A stretch of DNA of 64,000 nt, taken from Chitinophaga agrisoli (GTDB taxonomy: Bacteria > Bacteroidota > Bacteroidia > Chitinophagales > Chitinophagaceae). The position numbers and the translations under genes are program-made. Positions 7,632-16,330 of this stretch are shown one piece after another (position 1 is the first letter of the stretch; every line of letters starts with the position of its first letter). The stretch covers positions 1,524,347-1,588,346 of the forward strand of contig NZ_VUOC01000001.1 in NCBI RefSeq assembly GCF_008386695.1. Direction: 5' to 3'. The notes beneath the pieces are model-generated. The model made no database searches, had not been told where the DNA came from, and was given only the letters and a program-made list of their open reading frames with translations.

Positions 7632-9533
7632 TCATTTTTGCAGCAGGGCTGCCTTCTTTACCAATTGAATAAATTCTGAACGGTAACCTTCCGGGTCCTC
7701 GCCTTTAGCGCCGGTAGCCATAGCCACCACTTCATCATAACTGGCCTGCCCTTTATAGCTGGAGTTCCGGAGCAGCTGTCCAAATTCAGCTACTGCGGCG
7801 CACATCCGGAAATCGGCAGGGGCGTTGCTGATAGGCTGCAACTGGTAGGTCAGCACGCGGGTCATCAGCTGGCTTTTCTTTTCCGCAGGCCGTTTGTAGC
7901 GCAGCTTTACCGTCAGCACTTCCCCGCCATGATTGCCAACTACCGTGGTCTCCTGGTATTTCAGCGGGTCTACCCAGCTAACGGTATTGGATTTGGTCCC
8001 GGCGGGGATCACTTCGTACAGGGCGGTCACCGTATGTCCGGCGCCCATATCGCCCGCATCTTTTTTATCATTGTTGAAATCCTCGTTCTGCAGCAGGCGG
8101 TTCTCATAACCTACTAACCTGTAAGACTGTACGTATTTAGGGTTGAATTCTATCTGCAGCTTCACATCCTTGGCAATAGTGAACAGAGTGCCGCCAAACT
8201 CTGTTACAAAAGTGCGGCGGGCCTCTTCAAAGTTATCGATATAGGCATAGTTGCCATTGCCCTTATCTGCCAGCAGCTCCAGTTTGTTATCTTTATAATT
8301 GCCCATACCAAAACCCAGCACAGAAAGGGAGATGCCTTTTTCCCTTTCTTCTTCTATCATACGTTGCAGCTCCCCATCGCTGGAGGCGCCTACATTAAAA
8401 TCGCCATCGGTCGCCAGTATCACCCTGTTATTACCGTCCTCTATAAGATTGCTGGCAGCGGTTTTATAAGCTAGCAATATACCCTGGCCACCGGCAGTGG
8501 AGCCGCCGGCTTCCAGTTTATCCAGCGCATCCAGTATCGTGGTCTTTTCGCTGCCCGGGGTAGATGGCAGCACCAGGCCGGCAGCGCCGGCATATACTAC
8601 AATGGCCACTTTATCATTAGGCCGGAGCTGCTGTACCAGGGCTTTGAGCGCCTGTTTTACCAGGGGCAGCTTATTTTCACTGCCCATAGAGCCGGAAACA
8701 TCTATCAGGAACACCAGGTTGGAGGCCGGTAGCTTATCCGTAGCCACCGTCTTGCCTTTGAGCGCTATGCGTACCAACTGATGCTCCTTATTCCAGGGGC
8801 ATACCGCCATATCGGTATAGATAGCCACGGGGTCCTCCGTGGTGGGCGCCTGGTACTGGTAATCAAAATAGTTGATCATCTCTTCCACCCGCACTGCATC
8901 TGCCGGCGGCAGCTGGCCGCTGTTCAGGAAACGCCGCACATTGCTGTAGGCGGCACGGTCTACATCTATGGAGAAAGTGCTCAGGGGCTGATTATTCACC
9001 GCACGGAAGTCGTTTTCATTGATGGGGCTATAGTCTTCCGTATTAAAATCACCGGTAGGAGGGAGTGGCGCTGCTGCGTCGGCCCTGCCCCGCATTTTTG
9101 CACGGCGGGCGCCAGCCATCCAGCCGGACACGGGTTTACTAAACGTTTGGGCCTGTACCGTTGATACACTGCCAGTTACCATGCTTTTCTTTTGTACTCC
9201 ATACCCAATTACCACTACCTCGTTTAGTGCCGTGTTGGCGGTCTGCAGATCAATAGTAACAGTATCTGTTTTAGCATTTAATGTGATGTTCTGGCTGGTA
9301 TAACCAATAAGGTCTACCCGCAGTATCAGGTTTCCGGTAGGTACGCTTAGTTGGAAAGCGCCGTTACTATTGGTAACCGTACCTCTTGTGGTGCCGGCTA
9401 TTTTTATCGTTACACCGGGTAGTGCGGTAAGGGTGGCCGCGTCCCGCACGCTGCCTTTAATAGTACGTTGCTGCGCAATGGCCGTCAGGGTCGTAAAACA
9501 GGCCAGTAATAGGAGGGAGAGATATCTTTGCAT
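7632..9533 (-). CDS. Exported vWA-domain protein with SusC-like N-terminal region (YfbK type)
   Basis: The ATG at 9533 gives 633 residues with a signal peptide (RYLSLLLLACFTTLTAIAQ). Residues about 22-105 form a carboxypeptidase-regulatory-like beta-sandwich (TIKGSVRDAATLTALPGVTIKI). This is followed by NEVVVIGYGVQKKSMVTGSV, which is the start of a SusC/RagA plug domain. After a linker, FSIDVDRAAYSNVRRFLNSG and a von Willebrand A domain with an intact MIDAS (FLIDVSGSMGSENK) follow, then the DUF3520-type C-terminus. The vWA part matches the YfbK family. The N-terminal part looks borrowed from a TonB-dependent receptor but has no barrel. Cargo or partner unknown. It is divergent from anmK. Confidence 0.9.
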   Translation of the reverse strand: MQRYLSLLLLACFTTLTAIAQQRTIKGSVRDAATLTALPGVTIKIAGTTRGTVTNSNGAFQLSVPTGNLILRVDLIGYTSQNITLNAKTDTVTIDLQTANTALNEVVVIGYGVQKKSMVTGSVSTVQAQTFSKPVSGWMAGARRAKMRGRADAAAPLPPTGDFNTEDYSPINENDFRAVNNQPLSTFSIDVDRAAYSNVRRFLNSGQLPPADAVRVEEMINYFDYQYQAPTTEDPVAIYTDMAVCPWNKEHQLVRIALKGKTVATDKLPASNLVFLIDVSGSMGSENKLPLVKQALKALVQQLRPNDKVAIVVYAGAAGLVLPSTPGSEKTTILDALDKLEAGGSTAGGQGILLAYKTAASNLIEDGNNRVILATDGDFNVGASSDGELQRMIEEEREKGISLSVLGFGMGNYKDNKLELLADKGNGNYAYIDNFEEARRTFVTEFGGTLFTIAKDVKLQIEFNPKYVQSYRLVGYENRLLQNEDFNNDKKDAGDMGAGHTVTALYEVIPAGTKSNTVSWVDPLKYQETTVVGNHGGEVLTVKLRYKRPAEKKSQLMTRVLTYQLQPISNAPADFRMCAAVAEFGQLLRNSSYKGQASYDEVVAMATGAKGEDPEGYRSEFIQLVKKAALLQK

Positions 9534-9587
9534 AGCTAATTGTTTTAGTCCGCAAACAGGATGCACGGAATGGGTGGAATTCCATAT

Positions 9588-9595
9588 TATCTTTG
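9588..9595 (+). promoter_or_regulatory. -7 box of anmK
   Basis: TATCTTTG matches the Bacteroidota consensus TAnnTTTG exactly. Transcription would start near 9600, about 10 bases before the ATG at 9611. No clear TTTG -33 element is visible. Confidence 0.65.
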
Positions 9596-9610
9596 CAAAA
9601 ATTTTTCGGC

Positions 9611-10702
9611 ATGGTTTACAATGTTATAGGTATTATGTCCGGCAGCTCGCTGGACGGGTTGGATATCGCCTTTGTGCAGTTAACAGAAGTGCGGGGCCAA
9701 TGGGAGTATCTGATCAAAGCCGCGGAATGCCTGCCGTACGAACCGGAATGGGAGCAGCGCCTGGCAGGCGCCACCACCTTGCCCGCCGGGGAATACATGT
9801 TATTGCATAGCCACTATGGACAATATATAGGCGCAAAAGTGAACCAGTTCATCACCAATCACCAGCTGGATCACCAGGTGCATTTTATCGCCTCTCACGG
9901 GCATACCACTTTCCACATGCCGGACCAGAAAATGACAGCCCAGCTGGGAGAGGGCGCTGCCATTGCCGCCGTAACCGGCCTGCCCGTGATCAATGACCTG
10001 CGCGCCATGGATGTAGCCCTTGGCGGACAAGGCGCGCCCATAGTGCCTATTGGCGAACAGCTGCTGTTGCCCGGCTACCAGTACTGGCTGAACCTGGGCG
10101 GCATTGCCAACGTATCCGCCCCCCTGGCCGGCGGCTTTGCCGCATTCGATATCTGCCCCGCCAACCGGGTGCTGAATGCCCTGGCCACAGAACTGGGCCG
10201 CCCGTACGACGAAAATGGGAACCTGGCGGCGGGTGGTATTACAGATAAACACCTGTTAACCGCGCTGAATGCCCTGCCTTATTATGAAGCGCCCTGGCCT
10301 AAATCCCTGGCCAATGAATTTGGTACGGAAACCGTGCTGCCACTGATCCGTAATACGCGAATTTCCATTCAAGGCAAGCTTAATACCTATACCCAACATA
10401 TAGCCGTGCAGATAGCCCGCGCGGTAACCATGCTGCAGGAGAAAGAAGCGCCCGCAGGCGAGCAGAAAATGCTGATTACCGGCGGTGGCGCGTTTAATGG
10501 GTTTTTAGTAAAACAGATCCAGGAGCAATTGCAGCCGCTTAATGTAACGGTGGTAGTGCCGGATGAGCAGACCGTGAATTTTAAGGAGGCGGTTGTTATG
10601 GCGCTGATAGGGGCATTGCGTTGGCGGCAGGAGCGGAATGTGCTGGCCTCTGTGACGGGGGCGGAAAGGGATAGTGTAGGAGGGGCGTTGTGGCAGGGGT
10701 GA
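9611..10702 (+). CDS. anmK: Anhydro-N-acetylmuramic acid kinase
   Basis: AnmK opens and phosphorylates 1,6-anhydro-MurNAc to MurNAc-6-phosphate in cytosolic peptidoglycan recycling. The 363-residue protein has the hallmark GIMSGSSLDGLD at the N-terminus (the ATP-binding turn of the sugar kinase/Hsp70 fold), FIASHGHTTFH, PVINDLRAMDVALGGQGAPIVP, LNLGGIANVS, FDICPANRVLN and a late LITGGGAFNGFLV. Length is normal. The ATG at 9611 starts directly at the conserved strand; an upstream TTG would overlap the promoter. It may feed MurNAc-6P to an etherase elsewhere, since murQ is not nearby. Confidence 0.95.
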   Translation: MVYNVIGIMSGSSLDGLDIAFVQLTEVRGQWEYLIKAAECLPYEPEWEQRLAGATTLPAGEYMLLHSHYGQYIGAKVNQFITNHQLDHQVHFIASHGHTTFHMPDQKMTAQLGEGAAIAAVTGLPVINDLRAMDVALGGQGAPIVPIGEQLLLPGYQYWLNLGGIANVSAPLAGGFAAFDICPANRVLNALATELGRPYDENGNLAAGGITDKHLLTALNALPYYEAPWPKSLANEFGTETVLPLIRNTRISIQGKLNTYTQHIAVQIARAVTMLQEKEAPAGEQKMLITGGGAFNGFLVKQIQEQLQPLNVTVVVPDEQTVNFKEAVVMALIGALRWRQERNVLASVTGAERDSVGGALWQG

Positions 10703-10738
10703 TAAAATAACAACGTAATATTTTCAACCTATTTACCT

Positions 10739-11032
10739 ATGAAATTTACCCAAAGAAACATTGGTTTAGTACTGGTATACGTCCTTTGTGCATTGGTAGC
10801 GTTTGCTCCTTTATCAGGCTGTTTGATGCACTATCATCAGTTATATGCAATGCTGCCTTTCACAGGCTATTATCCATATATAACACTGTACTTTTGTGGC
10901 CCGGTGCTGGTTATATCGGGTTTGATATTATACTATGGGTATAAGCATCGTATAACCGGAGGATGGTTTTTCATAGTTGGATTATGTGTTATAGCTGCGA
11001 TCATATATGCATTGAAAGATGGGATTAGATAA
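10739..11032 (+). CDS. Small membrane protein, unknown
   Basis: The 97-residue protein has three likely membrane segments (about residues 8-28, 43-65 and 74-92) and short charged loops; KFTQRNIGL is at the N-terminus. I do not recognise a family. It starts 36 bases after anmK on the same strand and could be read through from it. Its bases and codons are visibly more AT-rich than the flanking anmK and adenine deaminase genes, which hints at a recent or lineage-specific origin. It could also be a poorly constrained small gene. Confidence 0.6.
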   Translation: MKFTQRNIGLVLVYVLCALVAFAPLSGCLMHYHQLYAMLPFTGYYPYITLYFCGPVLVISGLILYYGYKHRITGGWFFIVGLCVIAAIIYALKDGIR

Positions 11033-11044
11033 ATGGCAAAAAGC

Positions 11045-12682
11045 TTAAAAAATAGATACAAACCCAAACCCATCCCCATCAAACAACCCTTTATCACTCA
11101 GCTTCAAATGCGGGATCACCAACAATGCCATAAACGATAACGTCATAAACGGCGCCCCTAACTCACTTCCTAACTCCTTAGCCGCTTTATCCAGCGCGCT
11201 ATATCGCTCCGCCACCACATACCCATCCAGCTGGCTCATTAACCCGGCCACCGGTAACGGCAACACCTGCACCTCATCCCCATTCACCACACTAATGCCG
11301 CCCCGCTCCCGTATCACCGCATTCACCGCCGCGCACAGGCTCTCATCATCCACGCCCACCGCAATAATATTATGACTATCATGCGCTACAGAAGACGCAA
11401 CAGCGCCTTTAGTAAACCCAAAATTCCGGATAAAACCCAGCGCCGCTGGTGCGGGTTGATAACGGTTCACCACCGCCAGCTTCAACACATCCTGTGAGGG
11501 ATCACTATATAAAGCTCCATCTTTTACCGGCAATGTAGCGCTGATACGATTCGTGATCAGCTGCCCATCCAGTGCTTCAATTACCTGCACCACCGCTGTT
11601 TGCGCATCACCGTCCACAGGTATACGAAAATCCTCTGGCGTTTGCCTGCGGCAGTCAAAATTGTTTACAATACCGGCCTTTACAGAATTGATCAATGTTT
11701 TGCCGGCAGCAGCCACCTGTATACCATTGATATAGGTGGATAGTACGTTAAATTCAGTAGTATTATCAACCACCACAAAATCCGCAGGATCGCCTTCGCG
11801 CAGCAATCCCACATCCATCTTATAATGCAGCACCGGGTTCACGCACGCGGCGCGTAACACCTTAAACAGGTCTATACCCAGCGCCAGCGCCCTGCGTACC
11901 AGCAGGTTAATATGTCCCTCTACCAGGCTGTCCGGGTGTTTATCATCACTGCAGAACATGATCTTTTCCGGGTGGTCATGTAACAGCGGTATAAGCGCGT
12001 CAAAATTCCTGGCGGCGCTGCCTTCCCTTATCAGGATATGCATGCCGTACTGTAATTTCTCCAGCGCTTCTTCTATCGTAAAACATTCATGATCGGTGCT
12101 AATGCCGGCGGCAATGTATTGCTGCGCCGCTTCGCCCCGCAGGCCGGGCGCATGGCCGTCTACCGGTTTGCCTGCTGCTTTGGCTACCGCTATTTTTGCC
12201 ATTACTTCCTGGTCTTTGTGCAGCACACCCGGGAAGTTCATCATTTCTGACAGGTATTTTACCTGGGGCAGTTGCAGCAGGTCGGCCACATCCTTCACAT
12301 CTACGGTAGCGCCGGCTGTTTCAAAACTTGTGGCTGGCACACAGGAGGGAGCGCCAAAATAGCTTTTGAACGGCGTTTGCAGGCCGTTCTCCATCATGTA
12401 GATCACACCGGGCACACCCAGCACATTGGCTATCTCATGCGGATCAGAGATAGTGCCCACTGTGCCGTGTACCACCGCCAGCCTGGCAAATTCCGCCGGC
12501 GTAAGCATGGAGCTCTCTATATGTACATGGGCGTCCACAAAACCAGGCAGCAGGTATTGCTCATACGGTCCCGCAGACCGCTCGATCCGCCGGATGCGGC
12601 CGTTTTCGATATGCAGTGTAGCGGGGTATATCTCTTGTTGTAATATATCTATCAGGTTACCGGAGAGCTGGAAATTGTTCAT
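11045..12682 (-). CDS. ade: Adenine deaminase
   Basis: The enzyme deaminates adenine to hypoxanthine in purine salvage. The 545-residue protein belongs to the amidohydrolase superfamily. It shows the metal site DAHVHIESSMLTP (about residues 51-63), HGTVGTISDPHEIANVLG, a second site around VDGHAPGLRG, STDHECFTIEEA, and MFCSDDKHPDSLVEGH. The C-terminal domain carries VAHDSHNIIAVGVDD and the family's MSQLDGYVVAERY. Length is normal for bacterial Ade. The ATG at 12682 is chosen because a -7 box (TATCTTTA, minus strand, 12695-12688) lies immediately before it, ruling out the longer form. Confidence 0.95.
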   Translation of the reverse strand: MNNFQLSGNLIDILQQEIYPATLHIENGRIRRIERSAGPYEQYLLPGFVDAHVHIESSMLTPAEFARLAVVHGTVGTISDPHEIANVLGVPGVIYMMENGLQTPFKSYFGAPSCVPATSFETAGATVDVKDVADLLQLPQVKYLSEMMNFPGVLHKDQEVMAKIAVAKAAGKPVDGHAPGLRGEAAQQYIAAGISTDHECFTIEEALEKLQYGMHILIREGSAARNFDALIPLLHDHPEKIMFCSDDKHPDSLVEGHINLLVRRALALGIDLFKVLRAACVNPVLHYKMDVGLLREGDPADFVVVDNTTEFNVLSTYINGIQVAAAGKTLINSVKAGIVNNFDCRRQTPEDFRIPVDGDAQTAVVQVIEALDGQLITNRISATLPVKDGALYSDPSQDVLKLAVVNRYQPAPAALGFIRNFGFTKGAVASSVAHDSHNIIAVGVDDESLCAAVNAVIRERGGISVVNGDEVQVLPLPVAGLMSQLDGYVVAERYSALDKAAKELGSELGAPFMTLSFMALLVIPHLKLSDKGLFDGDGFGFVSIF

Positions 12683-12687
12683 AACAG

Positions 12688-12695
12688 TAAAGATA
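12688..12695 (-). promoter_or_regulatory. -7 box of ade, almost leaderless
   Basis: On the minus strand this reads TATCTTTA, one base from TAnnTTTG. Its end is five bases before the ATG, so the transcript would have essentially no leader. Confidence 0.5.
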
Positions 12696-12780
12696 TCACA
12701 TGGGCCGGTATAAATGACCATCTGACCGCTTTTATAGCCGGATGGCCGGGTCCGCCTTGGGGGATTTAACTTTATTCCTG

Positions 12781-12787
12781 TAATTTG
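12781..12787 (+). promoter_or_regulatory. -7 box of the 12808 gene
   Basis: TAATTTG (one-base-shorter TAnnTTTG) lies 21 bases after TTGG at 12757-12760, a fitting -33 element. The start would be near 12792, about 16 bases before the ATG. Confidence 0.5.
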
Positions 12788-12807
12788 TGCTATTAAAACT
12801 TTATTTT

Positions 12808-13524
12808 ATGAAAATGAGCAAAATGTTGACCCTCCTGTTCATTGCGGTTACAACAGTATGCGGCGTACACGCACAAACGGTGGACGATATCGTAAATAAA
12901 CATATTGCTGCTATGGGCGGGGCCGACAAATTGAAAGACCTCCAGAGCATGTATACAGAAGGCGTAATGGAAGTACGCGGCATGGAAATACCCATTAAGC
13001 TGTGGGTGGTGAATGACAAAGCCATCCGTATGGAATTTGAAGTGATGGGCTCTAATAACATACAGGTAGTGACCCGCGATAAGGGCTGGATGCAAATGGC
13101 TATGCAGGGCAATGAGCCTAAAGAAATGGACTCCGCCATGGTGCGCACCATGCAGCCCCGCCTGGACCTGGCCGGCGAACTGTATAACTATAAGGCAAGA
13201 GGCCGTAAGATCACCCTGGAAGGCAAGGAAACTACCGATGGGGCAGAGGCCTACAAGCTGAAAGTGCTCAATCCCAACGGCGCGGAGCTTACCATATTTG
13301 TGGATGCCGCCACCTATTACATTGATAAGATCAAGACCCGTATGAATGTACAGGGGCAGGATATGGAGCTGACCACCGTGTTAAGCGATTACAAGAAAAC
13401 GCCCAACGGTTTTGTATATCCTTCCAGCACTACCCAGGACCCTATTGGTACCAAGATCAGCGTGAGCAAGGTAGACATTAACCAGCCGGTGGATGACAGC
13501 CTGTTCCAGATGCCAAAGAAATAA
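12808..13524 (+). CDS. Exported LolA/LolB-like outer-membrane lipoprotein-sorting family protein
   Basis: The ATG at 12808 gives 238 residues with a signal peptide ending near VCGVHA|Q. The mature part begins TVDDIVNKHIAAMGGADKLKDLQSM, then runs as a series of beta-strands (MEIPIKLWVVNDKAIRMEFEV, GWMQMAMQG, LTIFVDAATYYIDKIKTRM, MELTTVLSDYKKTPNGFVYP). This pattern is that of the LolA-like half-barrel protein family common in Bacteroidota. It is probably periplasmic and may bind a lipid or lipoprotein. No cysteine follows the signal, so it is not itself a lipoprotein. It converges on the WYL gene with a 9-base gap and no visible terminator. Confidence 0.75.
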   Translation: MKMSKMLTLLFIAVTTVCGVHAQTVDDIVNKHIAAMGGADKLKDLQSMYTEGVMEVRGMEIPIKLWVVNDKAIRMEFEVMGSNNIQVVTRDKGWMQMAMQGNEPKEMDSAMVRTMQPRLDLAGELYNYKARGRKITLEGKETTDGAEAYKLKVLNPNGAELTIFVDAATYYIDKIKTRMNVQGQDMELTTVLSDYKKTPNGFVYPSSTTQDPIGTKISVSKVDINQPVDDSLFQMPKK

Positions 13525-13533
13525 TTACCGCAT

Positions 13534-14541
13534 TTATTTATACAGATCCTTCATGGCGGCTGCTTCAGCCGCCATTTTTTGTACCAGGCGGGCAGGTTCC
13601 AGCACCTTCACATTGGCGCCATAACTCAGCAGCATCATCTGCAGCTCCGGGTTGATCACCACGTTCAGCGATATACGGCATTCCTGCGCCGTATCTGCCA
13701 ATAACTGCTGGGAACTATGTAATGGCTGTGATTTAATGTATTTACCCTGGTGCGGGGTAAAGGACAGCACTACATTTTCAGGCTCCCCTTCCAGCACGGT
13801 AATGCCGATCGCGTTGCGGTAATAGCTGGCGTCATCAAAATTCTTTTCGTCAAAATGTTTATTGGTAGGCCATAACTGCACGATCCTGTCCAGCGCAAAA
13901 GTGAGCAGGGTACCGCCTTTGGCTTTCTGGCTTTTGCCTATCAGGTAAAAACGGTGCTGGTATTCTCGCAGGTGATAGGGCTCCACCCAATGCTCTTTGG
14001 GCTCGTTGCGGTCAAAGCTCTGGTAGGCGATACGTATCACCTCCAGGTTCTTGATGGCGTCTACAATATCCCGGATATGCTCTGCGCCCTTATACTGCGC
14101 GGCGCCACGGGTAAATTTGATCAGGCCTTTATGCTCCAGCGCCTGCCGGTTCATTTTCAGGCTGGCGGCTATTTTCAGGATGGCGTCTTCAAACTGCTGC
14201 ACCACAGGCAGGCTGCGGAACTGTTCCAATATGCCAATGGCAATTTCCAGGCCCTGCAGGTCAGCCTCTTCAATAGGGATATTACTGATGGAATAGGACT
14301 CGTCCTCATAACGGTAAGTACCGCTGCTGCGCTCATACAGGATAGGAGCCATATAGTTCAGCTCCGGGTCCTGGCGCATATCCTGTATATCTTTCTGTAT
14401 GGTACGGGTAGAGATAGTAGCATCCATTTTCTCCGACACATAGGCTATCAGCGTATCCAGGGTAGGCTTGGGCAGGCGCTTGTTGCGCAGGCGCTCGTCT
14501 ATCCAGCGGTAACGGGAAAGCGCATCTTTATTCTTTGGCAT
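13534..14541 (-). CDS. WYL-domain transcriptional regulator
   Basis: The 335-residue protein has an N-terminal winged-helix region with RYRWIDERLRNKRLPKPTLDTL and ISTRTIQKDIQDMR (the DeoR-like recognition helix, about residues 43-56). A WYL domain follows at about residues 150-235 (IRDIVDAIKNLEVIRIAYQSF, WVEPYHLREYQHRFYLIGKS, FALDRIVQLWPT), then a WCX-type tail. WYL domains sense a ligand, often a nucleotide or nucleic acid, and many regulate DNA-damage or defence genes. No defence gene is adjacent here, so the target is unknown. The long divergent spacer to the 14694 gene could hold its operator. Confidence 0.88.
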   Translation of the reverse strand: MPKNKDALSRYRWIDERLRNKRLPKPTLDTLIAYVSEKMDATISTRTIQKDIQDMRQDPELNYMAPILYERSSGTYRYEDESYSISNIPIEEADLQGLEIAIGILEQFRSLPVVQQFEDAILKIAASLKMNRQALEHKGLIKFTRGAAQYKGAEHIRDIVDAIKNLEVIRIAYQSFDRNEPKEHWVEPYHLREYQHRFYLIGKSQKAKGGTLLTFALDRIVQLWPTNKHFDEKNFDDASYYRNAIGITVLEGEPENVVLSFTPHQGKYIKSQPLHSSQQLLADTAQECRISLNVVINPELQMMLLSYGANVKVLEPARLVQKMAAEAAAMKDLYK

Positions 14542-14664
14542 GGATAATAAGGGTTTTGGGCGCTAAAAATAAGTAATAAAGCCCGTAAACAGGGGATGGA
14601 TAGTGCTGAAATAAAGTTTTTTTATCAACGCAGCACTACGCAAATCCCGTGCGTTTTGCCCAGG

Positions 14665-14672
14665 TAGCTTTG
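14665..14672 (+). promoter_or_regulatory. -7 box of the 14694 gene
   Basis: TAGCTTTG fits TAnnTTTG exactly; the start would be near 14677, about 17 bases before the ATG. No TTTG -33 element at the right distance is evident. Confidence 0.55.
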
Positions 14673-14693
14673 TATCGTTATCAAATACCTGAG

Positions 14694-15329
14694 ATGATGA
14701 ATAAGGCAAAAACACAACATTCACTGAACCAGAAAAAAGTACTGTTGAACGAGGTAAATACCGCGTCCGCCACCGAATGTCAGGCTATTTCAATAAGCCA
14801 GATCATATTGGATGATTCCAATTACCTCACTTTCTGGGGTAATATAAAAACAGCAGATGGCTGGTTACGTTGCGATTTTATAACAAATTATGATGTGCTG
14901 AACGATATGCTGCGTTATGCCGGCGAGCACCGGGATATAGTACAGATGAGCGTTGTACAGCACCTTGAAGATATGCAGCACATTCCCGAAGTGGTGGACC
15001 TGGAAGCCAAACTTGGCGATGCTATTGTCTTTGACAATATGTTGTTCCAGCTAAGCCGCCCCCGCCTGCAGCAGCATGGCCGCTGGGTAGAATACGCGGA
15101 AGGCGCCTGCTATTACATTACCCGGGTAACGCCGCTGCCGGTAAAGGAAACTCCCCGGCCCGCGGAGCAGATAGACCAATGTATGGCCCTGCTTTGCAAA
15201 AGCTATGAGCTGTACCTGGGCTACCTGGAGCTGGAATTTGAAGAAACAGCCGCCCGCCAGGAAGCAAATTTGAGTGATGACCTGAAATATACCATGGCCT
15301 ATTGCGCATGGAAGCAACAAGGCCTGTAA
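14694..15329 (+). CDS. Soluble protein of unknown function
   Basis: The 211-residue cytosolic protein has no signal peptide or membrane segment and I do not recognise a family. Strands and helices alternate in the first half (CQAISISQIILDDSNYLTFWGNIKTADGW, LRCDFITNYDVLNDMLRYAG). The C-terminal third is helical and acidic (QCMALLCKSYELYLGYLELEFEE). Tandem ATG codons lie at 14694 and 14697; both fit the promoter at 14665. It is divergent from the WYL regulator and might be its target, but that is only positional. Confidence 0.7.
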   Translation: MMNKAKTQHSLNQKKVLLNEVNTASATECQAISISQIILDDSNYLTFWGNIKTADGWLRCDFITNYDVLNDMLRYAGEHRDIVQMSVVQHLEDMQHIPEVVDLEAKLGDAIVFDNMLFQLSRPRLQQHGRWVEYAEGACYYITRVTPLPVKETPRPAEQIDQCMALLCKSYELYLGYLELEFEETAARQEANLSDDLKYTMAYCAWKQQGL

Positions 15330-15450
15330 CCCCATTGTTAACCCCGGATTTGACCCCGGTTTGATACGATCCCATGAACCCCCTTTTTATCCCTTTACCG
15401 CTTAACTGTTAACCCCTATCTCTGAGCCATAGTTGTTTGTTAAAACCCTT

Positions 15451-15473
15451 CCCTACCCCTGACCGGGGTAGGG
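15451..15473. other. GC-rich hairpin before the peroxiredoxin gene
   Basis: CCCTACCCC (15451-15459) and GGGGTAGGG (15465-15473) form a perfect 9-bp stem with a 5-base loop. On the + strand it is followed by A6, not T6, so it is not a normal terminator for the upstream gene. It could act on the minus strand or be a regulatory structure upstream of the promoter at 15526. Confidence 0.5.
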
Positions 15474-15525
15474 AAAAAATTTTCAAAAAAGCATCTTAAA
15501 GTCTATAAAAATTGTAGGAAATTAT

Positions 15526-15533
15526 TACATTTG
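15526..15533 (+). promoter_or_regulatory. -7 box of the peroxiredoxin gene
   Basis: TACATTTG fits TAnnTTTG exactly. Transcription would start near 15538, about 15 bases before the ATG at 15553. Confidence 0.6.
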
Positions 15534-15552
15534 GTGTTATAAAGGACAAACC

Positions 15553-16188
15553 ATGAGTATCAGACTAGGAGATATAGCGCCTAATTTTCAGGCACAGACA
15601 ACCCAGGGAGAGATCGATTTTTACGAGTTCTTAGGAGATAGCTGGGGCATATTATTTTCACACCCTGCGGATTATACCCCGGTGTGTACCACAGAATTAG
15701 GTAAAACCGCCCTCCTGAAGGACGAATTTGCCAAACGTAATGTAAAAGTACTGGCTGTCAGTGTAGATCCCCTAGATAAACACAAAGGCTGGATCAACGA
15801 TATCAACGAGACCCAGAACTGTGAAGTGACTTTCCCTATCATCGCGGACGAAGACAGAAAAGTGGCCGGCCTGTATGACATGATCCACCCTAACGCTTCC
15901 GAGACCTTTACCGTAAGGTCCCTGTTCGTGATAGGCCCCGATAAAAAGGTGAAACTCACCATCACTTACCCCGCCTCTACCGGCAGGAACTTCTTTGAAG
16001 TGCTGCGTGTGGTGGACTCCCTGCAGCTGACCGCCAACTATAGCGTGGCTACCCCGGCTGACTGGAAAGATGGCGAAGACGTGATCGTAACAGCCGCCGT
16101 GAAAACAGAAGATATACCGGCGCGTTTCCCTAAAGGGCACAAGATCATTAAGCCTTACCTGAGAACTACCCCCCAGCCGAACAAATAA
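15553..16188 (+). CDS. 1-Cys peroxiredoxin (Prx6 type)
   Basis: The 211-residue cytosolic enzyme reduces hydrogen peroxide and organic peroxides. The peroxidatic cysteine is C45 in HPADYTPVCTTE. The long Prx6-type C-terminal domain is present (RNFFEVLRVVDSLQLT, ATPADWKDGEDVIV, FPKGHKIIKPYLRTT). C90 (TQNCEVTFP) sits where Prx6 proteins often have a second cysteine, but there is no standard resolving cysteine. In this family the reductant may be glutathione-like; the presence of bshA in the window makes bacillithiol a reasonable candidate (inference). It has its own promoter and two terminators. Confidence 0.92.
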   Translation: MSIRLGDIAPNFQAQTTQGEIDFYEFLGDSWGILFSHPADYTPVCTTELGKTALLKDEFAKRNVKVLAVSVDPLDKHKGWINDINETQNCEVTFPIIADEDRKVAGLYDMIHPNASETFTVRSLFVIGPDKKVKLTITYPASTGRNFFEVLRVVDSLQLTANYSVATPADWKDGEDVIVTAAVKTEDIPARFPKGHKIIKPYLRTTPQPNK

Positions 16189-16230
16189 GGCGGGTATAGT
16201 GTTAAAGGCTAACAAACAAACGAAATAAAA

Positions 16231-16250
16231 AAAGCCTCCACGGAGGCTTT
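16231..16250 (+). terminator. Terminator 1 of the peroxiredoxin gene
   Basis: A perfect 8-bp stem, AAAGCCTC / GAGGCTTT, with a CACG loop; A-run before and T-rich tail after. It can act on both strands. Confidence 0.85.
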
Positions 16251-16293
16251 TACTTATAAAGACTTTTTAATGGTTGGTTTTTGATTTTTACGA

Positions 16294-16319
16294 AACGGGG
16301 ATTTTTCCCCGTTTTTTAT
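16294..16319 (+). terminator. Terminator 2 of the peroxiredoxin gene
   Basis: An 8-bp stem, AACGGGGA (16294-16301) / TCCCCGTT (16306-16313), is followed by a T-run. It stands in tandem with the first hairpin, before the convergent pseudouridine synthase. Confidence 0.8.
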
Positions 16320-16330
16320 TTTATACCAAC

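Noticed and set aside
13534-15329. A defence island around the WYL regulator
   Set aside because: WYL proteins often mark defence loci, but neighbours are a purine enzyme, an exported LolA-like protein, an unknown soluble protein and a peroxiredoxin. No nuclease, helicase or toxin is present.
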